This document shows positions 8,888 through 17,423 of a DNA stretch of 64,000 bases, piece by piece. The notes beneath the pieces are model-generated. The model was not told the origin of the DNA, searched no databases, and saw nothing but the letters and a program-made list of their open reading frames with translations. The position numbers and the translations under genes are program-made. Positions within the stretch are counted from its first letter, which is position 1. Each line of letters starts with the position of its first letter. Source of the stretch: Kribbella soli (lineage in GTDB: Bacteria; Actinomycetota; Actinomycetes; Propionibacteriales; Kribbellaceae); the NCBI RefSeq assembly GCF_004331345.1, contig NZ_SJJZ01000007.1:1-64000 (forward strand). The letters are read 5' to 3'.

Positions 8888-8895
8888 GAGCTGAG

Positions 8896-10242
8896 ATGAC
8901 GGATCGCTACCAGACCTTCACCACGACGCCGCTCGGCAAGACGCTGGTGAAGAACCTGGGTCTGCCCGACCCGACGCCGCTGCCCCGCTGGACCGAGGGC
9001 TCGCCGGTGATCGACGGGCCGGTCGTCTTCGGCGCGATCGGCGAGACCGACGCGGGCAAGGCGGTGCAGGCGCTGCTCCGCGACATCGGCGCCGCGTTCA
9101 GCACCGTGACCGAAGGCGTCGCGTCGAGCACGATCCGGCCGAAGGCGATCGTCTTCGACGCCACCGGCGCCACCTCGACCGCGGACCTGACCAGCCTGCA
9201 GCGCTTCTTCTCCCCCGTGGTCCGCCAATTGGCCCCGGCCGGTCGCGTCATCGTCGTCGGCCGTACGCCGGAACTCGCGAGCTCCCCCGAGCAGCACATC
9301 GCGCAGCGTGCTCTCGAGGGCTTCACGCGAAGCCTCGGCAAGGAGGTGAAACGCGGCGCCACGGTCAACCTCGTGTACGTCGCCCCGGACGCCCACGAGC
9401 AACTCGACTCGACGCTCCGTTTCTTCCTCTCCCCCAAGTCGGCGTACGTCGACGGCCAGGTCGCCCGGATCGGGACCGGTCCGCTGGTCAGCAACGACCC
9501 GAGCCGCCCGCTCGCGGGCCGTACGGCGCTCGTGACCGGCGCCGCCCGTGGTATCGGTGCCTCGATCGCCGACATCCTGGCCCGCGACGGCGCGACGATC
9601 ATCGGCGTCGACGTACCGCAGAACGCGGACCCGCTGCGCAAGGTGATCTCCAAGATCGGCGGCACCGAGCTCCTCCTCGACGTCACCGCGGTCGACGCGG
9701 CGCAGCGCATCGCGGCGCACGCGCAGGAGCAGCACGGTGGGCTCGACATCATCGTCCACAACGCCGGCATCACCCGCGACCGGCGTCTCGTGAACATGCG
9801 CACCGACGCGTGGGACGCCGTACTCGACGTGAACCTGCGCGCACCGGAGCGGATCACCAAGCACCTGGTCGAATCCGGGGCGCTCCGGGACGGCGGCTCG
9901 ATCATCGGGGTGTCGTCGATGGCCGGGATCGCGGGCAACAACGGCCAGACGAACTACGCGACCTCCAAGGCCGGCGTGATCGGTCTCGTGCAGGCGCTGG
10001 CGCCCGCGCTGGCCGAGCGACAGATCCGGATCAACGCGGTCGCGCCCGGGTTCATCGAGACCGAGATGACCGCGAAGATCCCGTTCACGATCCGCGAGGT
10101 CGGGCGGCGGATCAACTCGCTGCAGCAGGGTGGTCTGCCGATCGACGTGGCCGAGACGATCGCCTGGTTCGCGGATCCGGCCTCGGCCGGCGTGACCGGC
10201 AACGTGGTCCGGGTCTGCGGCCAGAGCATGCTGGGCGCCTGA
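8896..10242 (+). CDS. fabG: 3-oxoacyl-ACP/CoA reductase, FabG4-type (two-domain SDR)
   Basis: A 448-residue protein starting at the ATG at 8896 after a GGAG ribosome site, 8 nt beyond the thiolase stop. Residues about 1-205 form the flavodoxin-like N-terminal domain specific to high-molecular-weight FabG4 proteins. Residues about 210-448 form the SDR domain with 'TGAARGIGAS' (nucleotide binding), 'HNAGITRD', catalytic Ser in 'GVSSMAG' and 'YATSK'. FabG4 of mycobacteria prefers NADH and CoA thioesters and is the closest known model. A longer open frame upstream of 8896 lies over the thiolase gene and is not used. Confidence 0.93.
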   Translation: MTDRYQTFTTTPLGKTLVKNLGLPDPTPLPRWTEGSPVIDGPVVFGAIGETDAGKAVQALLRDIGAAFSTVTEGVASSTIRPKAIVFDATGATSTADLTSLQRFFSPVVRQLAPAGRVIVVGRTPELASSPEQHIAQRALEGFTRSLGKEVKRGATVNLVYVAPDAHEQLDSTLRFFLSPKSAYVDGQVARIGTGPLVSNDPSRPLAGRTALVTGAARGIGASIADILARDGATIIGVDVPQNADPLRKVISKIGGTELLLDVTAVDAAQRIAAHAQEQHGGLDIIVHNAGITRDRRLVNMRTDAWDAVLDVNLRAPERITKHLVESGALRDGGSIIGVSSMAGIAGNNGQTNYATSKAGVIGLVQALAPALAERQIRINAVAPGFIETEMTAKIPFTIREVGRRINSLQQGGLPIDVAETIAWFADPASAGVTGNVVRVCGQSMLGA

Positions 10243-10243
10243 C

Positions 10244-11101
10244 ATGCCGACCCGACGGTACGACGACTCCCCCGGGCTCGGCTCGCTCTACGCGCGGACC
10301 GTCCGGGCCACGCTCCGACGGGCCGACTACGAGCCGGACGCGGACGGGCTGACGCTCGAGCTGCCCCGGTCGGCGATCGACCAGGACCACCTGACCGCGT
10401 ACCGCGAGGTGACCGGGTTCGCGGCAGGTCCCGCGCTGCCCCCGACGTACCCGCACGTCCTGGCCTTCCCGCTGCATCTGGACCTGATGTCCGACCCCTC
10501 GTTCCCGTACAAGCCGATGGGGATCGTGCACCTGTCCAACACGATCACCCAGAAGCAGCCGATCCCGCTGCACGCGGAGCCGGCGATCCGCGTGCACAGT
10601 ACGGCGGAACGGCCGCACCCGAAGGGCACCGTCTTCGACGTGATCAGCGAGGTCTTCGTCGATCACGAGCTGGTGTGGAGCGATCTCACCACCCTGCTCA
10701 GCCGCACGTCCGGGACGGAAGGTGCGCACGCCGACCTGCTCACCGACCCGGTGCTGAGCCCGAGCGCGTGGTGGGACCTGCGCGGCAACCTCGGCCGCCG
10801 GTACGCCGCCGCGTCCGGCGACCGGAACCCGATCCACCTGTTCAAGCTGACCGCTCAGGCGTTCGGGTTCCCGCGCCAGATCGCGCACGGGATGTGGGCC
10901 AAGGCTGCCGCGCTGGCGTCGATCCAGCGGGCCGGCGCCTTGCCGGACGCCTTCACGGTCCGCGTGGACTTCCGCAAGCCGCTGCTGCTGCCGTCCCGGG
11001 TCGGGTTCGGGTTCGAGCAGTCCGGCAAGACCACCGACTTCGCCCTGTACGACGAGCAGCACGAGCTCACCCACCTGATCGGACAGCTCCAGGAACACTG
11101 A
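10244..11101 (+). CDS. MaoC-like (R)-specific enoyl-CoA hydratase, HtdX-like
   Basis: A 285-residue double-hotdog dehydratase/hydratase. The N-terminal half is a degenerate hotdog; the C-terminal half holds the hydratase signature 'ASGDRNPIHLFKLTAQAFGF' (about 187-207), with the catalytic Asp and His of the D-x4-H pattern, followed by 'IAHGMWAKA'. The start lies 1 nt after the fabG stop. It completes an operon able to interconvert 3-hydroxyacyl and enoyl thioesters next to the reductase and thiolase. Confidence 0.9.
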   Translation: MPTRRYDDSPGLGSLYARTVRATLRRADYEPDADGLTLELPRSAIDQDHLTAYREVTGFAAGPALPPTYPHVLAFPLHLDLMSDPSFPYKPMGIVHLSNTITQKQPIPLHAEPAIRVHSTAERPHPKGTVFDVISEVFVDHELVWSDLTTLLSRTSGTEGAHADLLTDPVLSPSAWWDLRGNLGRRYAAASGDRNPIHLFKLTAQAFGFPRQIAHGMWAKAAALASIQRAGALPDAFTVRVDFRKPLLLPSRVGFGFEQSGKTTDFALYDEQHELTHLIGQLQEH

Positions 11102-11172
11102 CCGGTCCCACCGCCACCCGCTCGACTCCGCCGAGGAAGTGGAGGACACTCCGAACCATAGGAGGGGTGGAC

Positions 11173-11457
11173 ATGATAGGAGCATTGCTACTCGGCTTGG
11201 TCTGCGGAATTCTGGCCCGGATGCTCGTCCCAGGTGACGCCTTCCGGCACATGAGCGGGCCGAAATCCTGGCTGGTTTCGATCGGGCTCGGCCTGCTCGG
11301 CGCCCTGCTCGGCTACCTGATCTTCACGCTGGGTCTCGGCATCGGTGACGACGACATCTTCGACTGGGGCGGACTCCTGAGTGCCCTGATCGGGACCGTC
11401 ATCGTGGTGCCCGTCGCAACCATGATCCTGCGACGGCGCTCCCACCATCCGACCTGA
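11173..11457 (+). CDS. small membrane protein, GlsB/YeaQ/YmgE (transglycosylase-associated) family
   Basis: A 94-residue protein with three hydrophobic segments (about 1-17, 33-57 and 68-90) and the family-like start 'MIGALLLGLVCGILARMLVPG'. Charged residues close the C terminus (RRRSHH). The ATG at 11173 has a strong AGGAGGGG ribosome site 5-6 nt upstream. Family members are small stress-associated membrane proteins of unknown biochemical role. It follows the MaoC gene by 71 nt and may have its own transcript. Confidence 0.85.
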   Translation: MIGALLLGLVCGILARMLVPGDAFRHMSGPKSWLVSIGLGLLGALLGYLIFTLGLGIGDDDIFDWGGLLSALIGTVIVVPVATMILRRRSHHPT

Positions 11458-11461
11458 CCCG

Positions 11462-12706
11462 TCATCTGAGGTCACCCGCACGTCGGAGCGCGGGAGACTG
11501 GCAGCTGGCCCGAAGGTCGTCGAGGACGGAGGAGATCGAGGCCGGCTCGTGCTGGCGCCCGCCGCGTTCCCGCAACGCAAGCTCGCCCGCCTCCGCCTCG
11601 CGGGAACCGATGACGGCCTGGTACGGCGCCAGCCGGTTCTCGCGGATGCGTGCGCCCAGACTGCCCTCGTCGGCGTGCGCGACCTCGACCCGGAGACCGC
11701 GATCCGATGCTCTCCGGGCGACCTCCGCGGCCAGTTTCTCCTCGTCGTCGGAGATCGGCAGTACGACGACCTGTACCGGGGCCAGCCACGCCGGGAACGC
11801 GCCGCCGTGCACCTCGATCAGCTGAGCAACCGCTCTCTCGATGCTCCCGACGATCGCCCGGTGCACCATCACCGGACGGTGCTTGTTGCCGTCGGCACCG
11901 ATGTACTCGAGGCCGAACCGCTCCGGCTGGTGGAAGTCGATCTGGACGGTCGACAGACTGAACTCGCGGCCGGCCGAATCCTCCAGCTGGATGTCGATCT
12001 TCGGCCCGTAGAACGCCGCGTCGCCCGGCGCGTCCTCGTAATCGACGCCCGCGTTCTCGAGCACCTCGCGGAGCAGTTCGACGGCCTGCGCCCAGCTCGC
12101 CGCGTCACCGACGTACTTGCTCGCCGGGCTGTTGAACTCCGCATCAAGAGACGGGAGCGCGAGGACGTAGCGCGACGCGCTGATGCCCATGTCGGCGTAC
12201 GCCTGGTTGATCAGCTTCAAAGCCTCGGCAGCCTCACCTGCGACCTGGTCCAGGCGGCAGAAGATGTGCGCGTCGTTGAGTTGCATCGCGCGGACCCGGC
12301 TCAGGCCGCCGATCGCTCCGGAGAGCTCGGCGCGGTACTGCCCGCCGAGCTCGGAGAAGCGGAGTGGGAGTTCGCGGTAGCTGTGTGAGCGGGATCGGAA
12401 CATCAGCGCATGGTGCGGGCAGATGCTGGGGCGCAGGACCAGTTGCTCACCGCCCATGTCCATCGGCGGGTACATGTCCTCGTGGTACTTGGCCCAGTGG
12501 CCCGAGATCTCGTACAGCTCGCGCTTGCCGAGGACCGGTGAATAGACCTGCTGGTAGCCGGCTCTTCGTTCCACTTCGGCGATGTAGCTCTCCAAGGCGT
12601 GCCGGACGGCGGCACCGGCGGGCAACCAGTAGGGCAGTCCCGCTCCGATCAGCGGGTCGGAGTCGAACAGGCCGAGTTCGCGGCCGAGTTTGCGGTGGTC
12701 GTACAT
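11462..12706 (-). CDS. second threonyl-tRNA synthetase, lacking TGS and editing domains
   Basis: A 414-residue class II synthetase made only of the ThrRS catalytic core and anticodon-binding domain. The full-length thrS in this window is 673 residues; this one lacks the roughly 240 N-terminal residues (TGS and editing). The three zinc ligands align (Cys in 'SICPHH', His in 'NDAHIFC', His in 'MVHRAIVGS'), as do the two motif-2 arginines. However, the motif-2 region differs: by alignment with the E. coli enzyme, His371 becomes Gly and Gln381 becomes Leu. The start ATG at 12706 has a GGAGGAAT ribosome site; a longer frame upstream runs into the hairpin. It is preceded by a Thr-codon leader peptide and hairpin. 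Without editing it should misacylate with serine more often than thrS; a resistance or stress-substitute role is inference. Confidence 0.9.
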   Translation of the reverse strand: MYDHRKLGRELGLFDSDPLIGAGLPYWLPAGAAVRHALESYIAEVERRAGYQQVYSPVLGKRELYEISGHWAKYHEDMYPPMDMGGEQLVLRPSICPHHALMFRSRSHSYRELPLRFSELGGQYRAELSGAIGGLSRVRAMQLNDAHIFCRLDQVAGEAAEALKLINQAYADMGISASRYVLALPSLDAEFNSPASKYVGDAASWAQAVELLREVLENAGVDYEDAPGDAAFYGPKIDIQLEDSAGREFSLSTVQIDFHQPERFGLEYIGADGNKHRPVMVHRAIVGSIERAVAQLIEVHGGAFPAWLAPVQVVVLPISDDEEKLAAEVARRASDRGLRVEVAHADEGSLGARIRENRLAPYQAVIGSREAEAGELALRERGGRQHEPASISSVLDDLRASCQSPALRRAGDLR

Positions 12707-12746
12707 GATTCCTCCATGGGTTGAGGCGAGCAACCCACGGAGCACG

Positions 12747-12780
12747 ACCAAGCCCCGGGGCACTCGCCCCGGGGCTTGGT
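12747..12780 (-). terminator. attenuator hairpin (or terminator of the upstream ABC operon)
   Basis: A perfect 14-bp stem (12747-12760 with 12767-12780) and 6-nt loop lies between the leader peptide and the short ThrRS gene, ending 41 nt before its start codon. There is no long U tract. Its position between a leader peptide and a synthetase gene suggests an attenuator; it could alternatively just end the amino-acid ABC operon. Confidence 0.75.
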
Positions 12781-12794
12781 CAGACAGTCAGATG

Positions 12795-12848
12795 TCAGCG
12801 CGCCAGGACGAGGTCCGGCGTCGTCGTGACTACTGCGCGCTGCAACAT
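12795..12848 (-). CDS. threonine-rich leader peptide (17 aa), putative attenuation leader
   Basis: A 17-codon frame reads MLQRAVVTTTPDLVLAR, with three consecutive ACG threonine codons (12819-12827). It starts 12 nt past the end of the ABC ATPase gene and ends 15 nt before the strong hairpin, ahead of the short ThrRS gene. This is the arrangement of ribosome-mediated attenuation: stalling at Thr codons when charged tRNA-Thr is scarce would prevent the hairpin. The GGAG ribosome site is very close to the ATG (2 nt), a weakness. An antiterminator pairing has not been computed. Confidence 0.55.
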   Translation of the reverse strand: MLQRAVVTTTPDLVLAR

Positions 12849-12860
12849 GTCTCCACGGTA

Positions 12861-13622
12861 TCAGAGGAAACGGGAAAGGAAAGTACGAGTTCGCTCGTGC
12901 TGCGGATTGTCGATCACCTGCTCCGGCGTGCCCTGCTCGACGACCTGACCCGCGTCCATGAAGACGACGCGATCAGCGGCCTCACGGGCGAAACTGATCT
13001 CGTGCGTCACGACGACCATGGTCAGACCGGCGCTGGCGAGACGCTTCATGGTGGCGAGTACCTCTCCCACCAGTTCCGGGTCGAGCGCCGAGGTCGGCTC
13101 GTCGAAGAGCATCAGCTTCGGGCGCATGGCCAGCGCTCGGGCGATCGCGACGCGTTGCTGCTGGCCGCCGGACAGCTGGCGCGGATACGCCTTCTCGCGA
13201 CCGGCCAACCCCACTTCGGCCAGCAGCTCGACGGCCCGTGCCGTCGCCTCCCGGCGGCCCTCCCCCAGGACCGCGATCGGCGCCTCGATGATGTTCTCGA
13301 GCGCGGTCATGTGCGGGAACAGGTTGAACTGCTGGAACACCATCCCGATGTCGCGGCGCCGGCGGGCGATCTCGTTCGGCGACAGCTCGTGCAGTCTGCC
13401 GTTGCGTACGTCGTATCCAACATCGCGACCGTCGACCGTGATGCGGCCGGCGTCCAGGGACTCGAGCAGGTTGATGCAGCGCAGGAACGTGGACTTGCCG
13501 GATCCCGACGGGCCGAGTACGACGACCGTCTCGCCGGAGGTGACATCGAGGTCGATCCCGGACAGTACTTCGGTGTGCCCGAAGCTCTTGCGGACAGCGC
13601 GCGCTTGCAGAACCGTGCTCAT
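12861..13622 (-). CDS. polar amino-acid ABC transporter ATP-binding protein
   Basis: A 253-residue ATPase of the GlnQ/HisP type. Walker A is 'GPSGSGKST' (about 38-46), the Q-loop is 'MVFQQFNLFPH', the signature is 'LSGGQQQRVAIARAL' (about 148-162), Walker B is 'LMLFDEPTSALDPE', and the switch His is in 'VVVTHE'. The start at 13622 overlaps the permease stop by 4 nt. The frame continues upstream without a stop over the permease gene, but the GlnQ-like N terminus 'MSTVLQARAVRKSFG' fixes the start here. Substrate is unknown; the downstream ThrRS and leader make a threonine-related compound worth testing. Confidence 0.93.
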   Translation of the reverse strand: MSTVLQARAVRKSFGHTEVLSGIDLDVTSGETVVVLGPSGSGKSTFLRCINLLESLDAGRITVDGRDVGYDVRNGRLHELSPNEIARRRRDIGMVFQQFNLFPHMTALENIIEAPIAVLGEGRREATARAVELLAEVGLAGREKAYPRQLSGGQQQRVAIARALAMRPKLMLFDEPTSALDPELVGEVLATMKRLASAGLTMVVVTHEISFAREAADRVVFMDAGQVVEQGTPEQVIDNPQHERTRTFLSRFL

Positions 13623-14542
13623 GCGGCCACACCCTTCGGCCGGATCCGCAGGAAGTCCCAGAAGCTCGGCGTCTGGTGACGTGCTCCCCGGCTGTAGTGC
13701 CGTTCGATGAACGACTGGACGACGTACAGGACCGAGGTGACCGCGAGGTACCACAGGCAGACCACGATCAGCATCGGGATAGTCTCGAAGGTCCGGTTGT
13801 AGATCGACTGCGCCGTGTAGAGCAGGTCGGACAGCGCGATCACGCTGACCAGCGCGGTGGCCTTCACCATGCTGATCACCTGGTTGCCGGTCGGCGGCAC
13901 GATGAACCGCATCGCCTGCGGCAGGATGACCCGCTTCATGATCCGGGAGTTCTTCATCCCGAGCGCCTGCCCGGCCTCCCGCTGGCCGGGATCCACCGAC
14001 AGCAACCCACCGCGGACGATCTCGGCCATGTACGCGCCCTCGTTCAGGCCAAGACCGAGGATCGCCGCGAGCAACGGTGTGATCAGAGTGTTCGTGTCGA
14101 CGCTCGCGAACACCGGTCCGAACGGGATGCCGAGGTTCAGCTTCGGCAGCAGCGCCGACAGGTTGTAGAAGAAGATCAGCTGCACGAGGGTCGGCGTACC
14201 CCGGAAGAACCAGATGTACAGGCCGGCCGCGCCGCGCAGCAGCGGGTTGGCCGAGATCCGGCAGACCGCGAGCAGTACGCCGAGAACGACGCCGATCACC
14301 ATCGCGACCACGGTGAGCATCAGCGTGATGCCGAGACCGCGGACGATCGACTCGGCCCGCAGCCAGCTCCAGACCACGTCCCAGCCGAAGTTCTCGTTCG
14401 TGACCAGCATCTTCACCAGTTGCGCGGCGAACACCAGCACGATGAACGCCGATAGCCAGCGCCATGGGTGCTTGCGGTGTGCCGCGTTGCGAACGTCAAG
14501 CTCCAGACCGGCGGCCGGAGCGTCCCGCACCGTGGTTGCCAT
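13619..14542 (-). CDS. polar amino-acid ABC transporter permease
   Basis: A 307-residue permease of the HisM/GlnP family. An N-terminal cytoplasmic stretch of about 25 residues is followed by membrane segments; the family motif 'LYIWFFRGTPTLVQLIFFYN' is near 108-128 and the EAA-type loop 'EAGQALGMKNSRIMKRVILPQA' is near 190-212. The ATG at 14542 starts 2 nt after the binding-protein stop; an upstream in-frame start at 14602 would overlap that gene and is less likely. It would form the membrane channel with the adjacent ATPase as a homodimer or with another subunit elsewhere. Confidence 0.92.
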   Translation of the reverse strand: MATTVRDAPAAGLELDVRNAAHRKHPWRWLSAFIVLVFAAQLVKMLVTNENFGWDVVWSWLRAESIVRGLGITLMLTVVAMVIGVVLGVLLAVCRISANPLLRGAAGLYIWFFRGTPTLVQLIFFYNLSALLPKLNLGIPFGPVFASVDTNTLITPLLAAILGLGLNEGAYMAEIVRGGLLSVDPGQREAGQALGMKNSRIMKRVILPQAMRFIVPPTGNQVISMVKATALVSVIALSDLLYTAQSIYNRTFETIPMLIVVCLWYLAVTSVLYVVQSFIERHYSRGARHQTPSFWDFLRIRPKGVAA

Positions 14543-14544
14543 GG

Positions 14545-15480
14545 TCAGCTCTTCCCGAGGTTGAGGCCGGGTTTGGCCAGTTTGTTCTTCTCCAGCCCCC
14601 ACTTCGCCATGATCGCGTCATAGGTGCCGTTGGCATGCAGTTTCTCGAGCGCACCGAGCAGTACGTCGGCCAGCGGCGACCCGATCGGCACGAGCGCACC
14701 CTGGAACAGGTCGTCGAAACCGTTGCCCTTGCCAACGCCGGCCAGTTCCAGCTTGCCACCGGACTGCGCGACGAAGTAGGTCAGCGGCGCCTGCGACGAG
14801 AAGAACGCGTCGGCACGGTCGGACTGCACCGCGAGGATCGACGACGGCTGATCCTTGTACGACTGCACCTCGACCGCGGGCTTCCCGCCGGCCACGCACT
14901 TCGTCGACTGCGCCTTGATCACCTTCTCCGCCGATCCCGCTGCCTGTACGGCGATCCGCTTGCCGCAGGCGGTGTCCAGACCGTCGATGCCCTTCGGATT
15001 CCCCTTGTGCACGGCGAAGACGACGTACTCCTGGACGTAGTCGATGAAGGTCGCCTGCTTCTGCCGTTCGACGAAGTCACCGGTCGGGCCCAGGTCAAGG
15101 TCGTACCGCTTCGCCTGCATCCCGGACAGGACGCTGGCCAGTCCGTCCACGGTGGTGTGCTCGATCTGGATGCCGAGCAGCTGGCTGATCGCCTGGGACA
15201 GGTCGGCGGTCGCGCCCTCGATGGACGTGTCCTTGTCGGTGCCGACGATCACGTACGGCGGGAACGAGCCGTTGTTGACGGCAACGATCTTGCCGGCGGT
15301 CTTGATCTTTTCCGGCAACTGGTCGTGCAGGGTCTGGTCGACCTGCTGCTGCGGGATCGCGGCGGCCGGCGCCTTCGCGTTGGCATTGGTGCTGGTGTCG
15401 ACCGGGTCTGCGGTGCAGGCGGTCACGCCGAGCAGACTTGCGGCCAGTACGGCGAGAGTGGTGCTGCGGGGGATGGACAC
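14545..15480 (-). CDS. amino-acid ABC transporter substrate-binding lipoprotein
   Basis: A 311-residue family 3 solute-binding protein. A signal peptide of 21 residues ends in the lipobox 'GVTAC', so Cys22 would be lipidated and anchor it outside the membrane. Two lobes follow, with ligand-binding motifs such as 'DLDLGPTGDFVERQ' near 155 and 'YVQEYVVFAVHKGN' near 174, and the terminal 'YDAIMAKWGL' typical of the family. It is the third gene of the minus-strand run, 16 nt after the nitrilase gene, and provides the specificity of the importer. Confidence 0.92.
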   Translation of the reverse strand: MSIPRSTTLAVLAASLLGVTACTADPVDTSTNANAKAPAAAIPQQQVDQTLHDQLPEKIKTAGKIVAVNNGSFPPYVIVGTDKDTSIEGATADLSQAISQLLGIQIEHTTVDGLASVLSGMQAKRYDLDLGPTGDFVERQKQATFIDYVQEYVVFAVHKGNPKGIDGLDTACGKRIAVQAAGSAEKVIKAQSTKCVAGGKPAVEVQSYKDQPSSILAVQSDRADAFFSSQAPLTYFVAQSGGKLELAGVGKGNGFDDLFQGALVPIGSPLADVLLGALEKLHANGTYDAIMAKWGLEKNKLAKPGLNLGKS

Positions 15481-15496
15481 GACTACTCCTACGGCT

Positions 15497-16321
15497 TCAG
15501 CTGGTGGAGACGGCTTCGACCGGTCGAGGGGTGGGGCTGACGGAGAAGCGCCGGTTGGTCAGGACCGGCAGGCGGCGGCGGGCGTCGGTCAGACGCTGCG
15601 TGGAGACGACGGCCGTGATGGTGGCCGGTTCCTCTGCTGCTTGGGCGAGCGGGACACCGAGCGGGTCGACGATGAGGCTCTGGCCGATGTTGCGCTGACC
15701 GCATTCACCACTCGCGACGACGTACACGGTGTTCTCGAGCGCGCGGGCGGTGACGAGAGTCTGCCAGTGGTGTTCCTTGAGCGGACCTTTCACCCAGGCG
15801 GCCGGCAGCACGAGTACGTCGGCGCCGTCGAGGGCGAGGAGGCGGGACAGTTCGGGGAATCGGACGTCGTAGCAGGTCATCAGGCCGACCTTGAAACCGT
15901 TGACGTCGATAAGCTCGGGGACGACGTCGGCCGGGGTCACGTTGTCGGACTCCAGTTGGCTGAACGCGTCGTACAGGTGCAGTTTGCGGTAGAGGCCGGT
16001 GATATCGCCGTCCTTGAGGACGACGAGCGTGTTGAACGGCTTGTCGTTGTCCGACTTCTCGTGGATGCCTACGACAACGGTCAGCTCGAGGCCTTCAGTG
16101 GCTTTGCGGAGGCCGGTGACGAAGGGTCCGTCGAGCGGCTGGGCGTGCTCGCGGATGCGTTCGCGTTCTTCGATGAAGCGCGCGAGCACACCTTCGGGCA
16201 GCACGAGCAGGTCGATGCCGTCGGCATCCGCCTGCTTGATCAGCTGAGTCGCCGTGTCGAGGTTCTCCTGCCAGTCGATGCTCGCGACGAACTGCGCGGC
16301 CGCGACCTTCAGCGTACTCAT
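15497..16321 (-). CDS. carbon-nitrogen hydrolase (nitrilase superfamily)
   Basis: A 274-residue amidase/nitrilase-fold enzyme. The Glu-Lys-Cys triad is visible: Glu43 in 'LLVLPEG', Lys in 'GLYRKLHLYD' near 113 and Cys in 'LMTCYDVRFPE' near 150. Proteins of this subgroup are usually amide hydrolases (for example deaminated glutathione amidase) rather than true nitrilases. The start overlaps the stop of the upstream gene by 4 nt. Its place between a binding-protein-like gene and an amino-acid importer suggests it releases ammonia or an amino acid from an imported amide. Confidence 0.9.
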   Translation of the reverse strand: MSTLKVAAAQFVASIDWQENLDTATQLIKQADADGIDLLVLPEGVLARFIEERERIREHAQPLDGPFVTGLRKATEGLELTVVVGIHEKSDNDKPFNTLVVLKDGDITGLYRKLHLYDAFSQLESDNVTPADVVPELIDVNGFKVGLMTCYDVRFPELSRLLALDGADVLVLPAAWVKGPLKEHHWQTLVTARALENTVYVVASGECGQRNIGQSLIVDPLGVPLAQAAEEPATITAVVSTQRLTDARRRLPVLTNRRFSVSPTPRPVEAVSTS

Positions 16322-17271
16322 GCGGTCTTCTCCAAAGGGTCGATCTGATACGGGAAGAGGTCGTCGGCGGGGACCGGATGGTCGAGCAGTTCCTGAGCGA
16401 CGAGTTGTTCCTGGAACGCGGCGACCATGCGGCGGTCGGCGGAGACGCCGTACGGCATCCAGTCGGGGCCGAAGATCCTGCTGGTGATGCCGACCTCCTC
16501 GTTGTGCCAGGGCGTGATGTCCATCAGCTTGTTCCGGCGCTGGAAGCTGAGCTGCTTCGCCTGCTCGAACCGGTCGATGAGTTGCTGAGCGATCTCGGGG
16601 CGTTCCTGGAGCACCTCCTTGCGGAGGGCAAGGAGATGGATGCCGGGGACGAAACCGTGGCGGCCGTAGTACTCGCGCTCCTCGGCGCGGGTGTCGCGGA
16701 AGAGCGTGCGGTACGGCGAGTCCTGGTCGTGGAAGCCGGGTGGCATGAAGGGGGTCATCACGGCGTCGAGCTCCCTGGCCAACAGCAGATCGACGAGCCG
16801 TGCACCGTCGGTGGTGTGGCGGATGTTGTTGCTGACAGCAACGCCGCCTATGCGGTCCACGACCGGGTGGGCCTGCGTGAGCGGGCCGACCTGCCAGTCG
16901 GCGTCGTGGATGCCGACGCCCGCCTCGGCGAGGATTGCCCGAGTCCAGGTGTTTCCGCTGTCCGGCCAGCCGGTCAGGCCGATGCGCGCGCCCTTCAGGT
17001 CAGCGGCCGTCTCCGCGGCCGAGTCCCGGCGCACGATGATGCAGCGGTGCCGGAAGCCCCGCATCAGGAAGATCGGCAGTGCGACCACGCGATCATCACC
17101 TGCCGCCCGGGCCCGAACGTAGCGGCTGAACGAGGTCTCGCCGCCGTCGTACTCCGGTGAGCCCCACAGATCTGGTGTCGCCTCCAACCGGCTGACGGTC
17201 GGTCCGGGTACGTCGCCGAGAGCCAGCGGGATCACGTGATCCCAATGACGAACGCCGAGGTGAAGCTTCAC
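16318..17271 (-). CDS. 4,5-dihydroxyphthalate decarboxylase-like (periplasmic-binding-fold) protein
   Basis: A 317-residue cytoplasmic protein resembling the 4,5-dihydroxyphthalate decarboxylase (Pht5) family, which has a periplasmic-binding-protein fold. Recognisable segments are 'GETSFSRYVRARA' near 45, 'IFLMRGFRHRCI' near 70 and 'GARIGLTGWPDSGNTW' near 95. There is no signal peptide. The GTG start at 17271 has an AAGGAA ribosome site; longer starts reach into the divergent promoter. It is the first gene of the run leading to the nitrilase and the amino-acid ABC importer. The true substrate is unknown; many family members are not phthalate enzymes. Confidence 0.8.
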   Translation of the reverse strand: MKLHLGVRHWDHVIPLALGDVPGPTVSRLEATPDLWGSPEYDGGETSFSRYVRARAAGDDRVVALPIFLMRGFRHRCIIVRRDSAAETAADLKGARIGLTGWPDSGNTWTRAILAEAGVGIHDADWQVGPLTQAHPVVDRIGGVAVSNNIRHTTDGARLVDLLLARELDAVMTPFMPPGFHDQDSPYRTLFRDTRAEEREYYGRHGFVPGIHLLALRKEVLQERPEIAQQLIDRFEQAKQLSFQRRNKLMDITPWHNEEVGITSRIFGPDWMPYGVSADRRMVAAFQEQLVAQELLDHPVPADDLFPYQIDPLEKTA

Positions 17272-17423
17272 GCGCTGAGGTTCCTTCGCTGCCGGGACGC
17301 TCTCGTGGGGTCCGGGTCGGTCCGCGACGTCGCTGTCGCGAGCTGGAATACGCGGTAGCCTATGTTCAGCGCAATGCCCGAACAATGATCTCGAATGTTA
17401 CTGATCAAAAACTGGGGAATCGC

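Noticed and set aside
8434..8895. Upstream extension of the FabG4 frame
   Set aside because: The extension lies over the thiolase gene and is Arg-rich noise; the ATG at 8896 has a ribosome site and gives the normal FabG4 length.
12747..12780. Reading the hairpin only as an ordinary terminator of the ABC operon
   Set aside because: Possible, but the Thr-codon leader between the ABC gene and the hairpin, and the synthetase gene just beyond, fit an attenuator better; both readings are stated.
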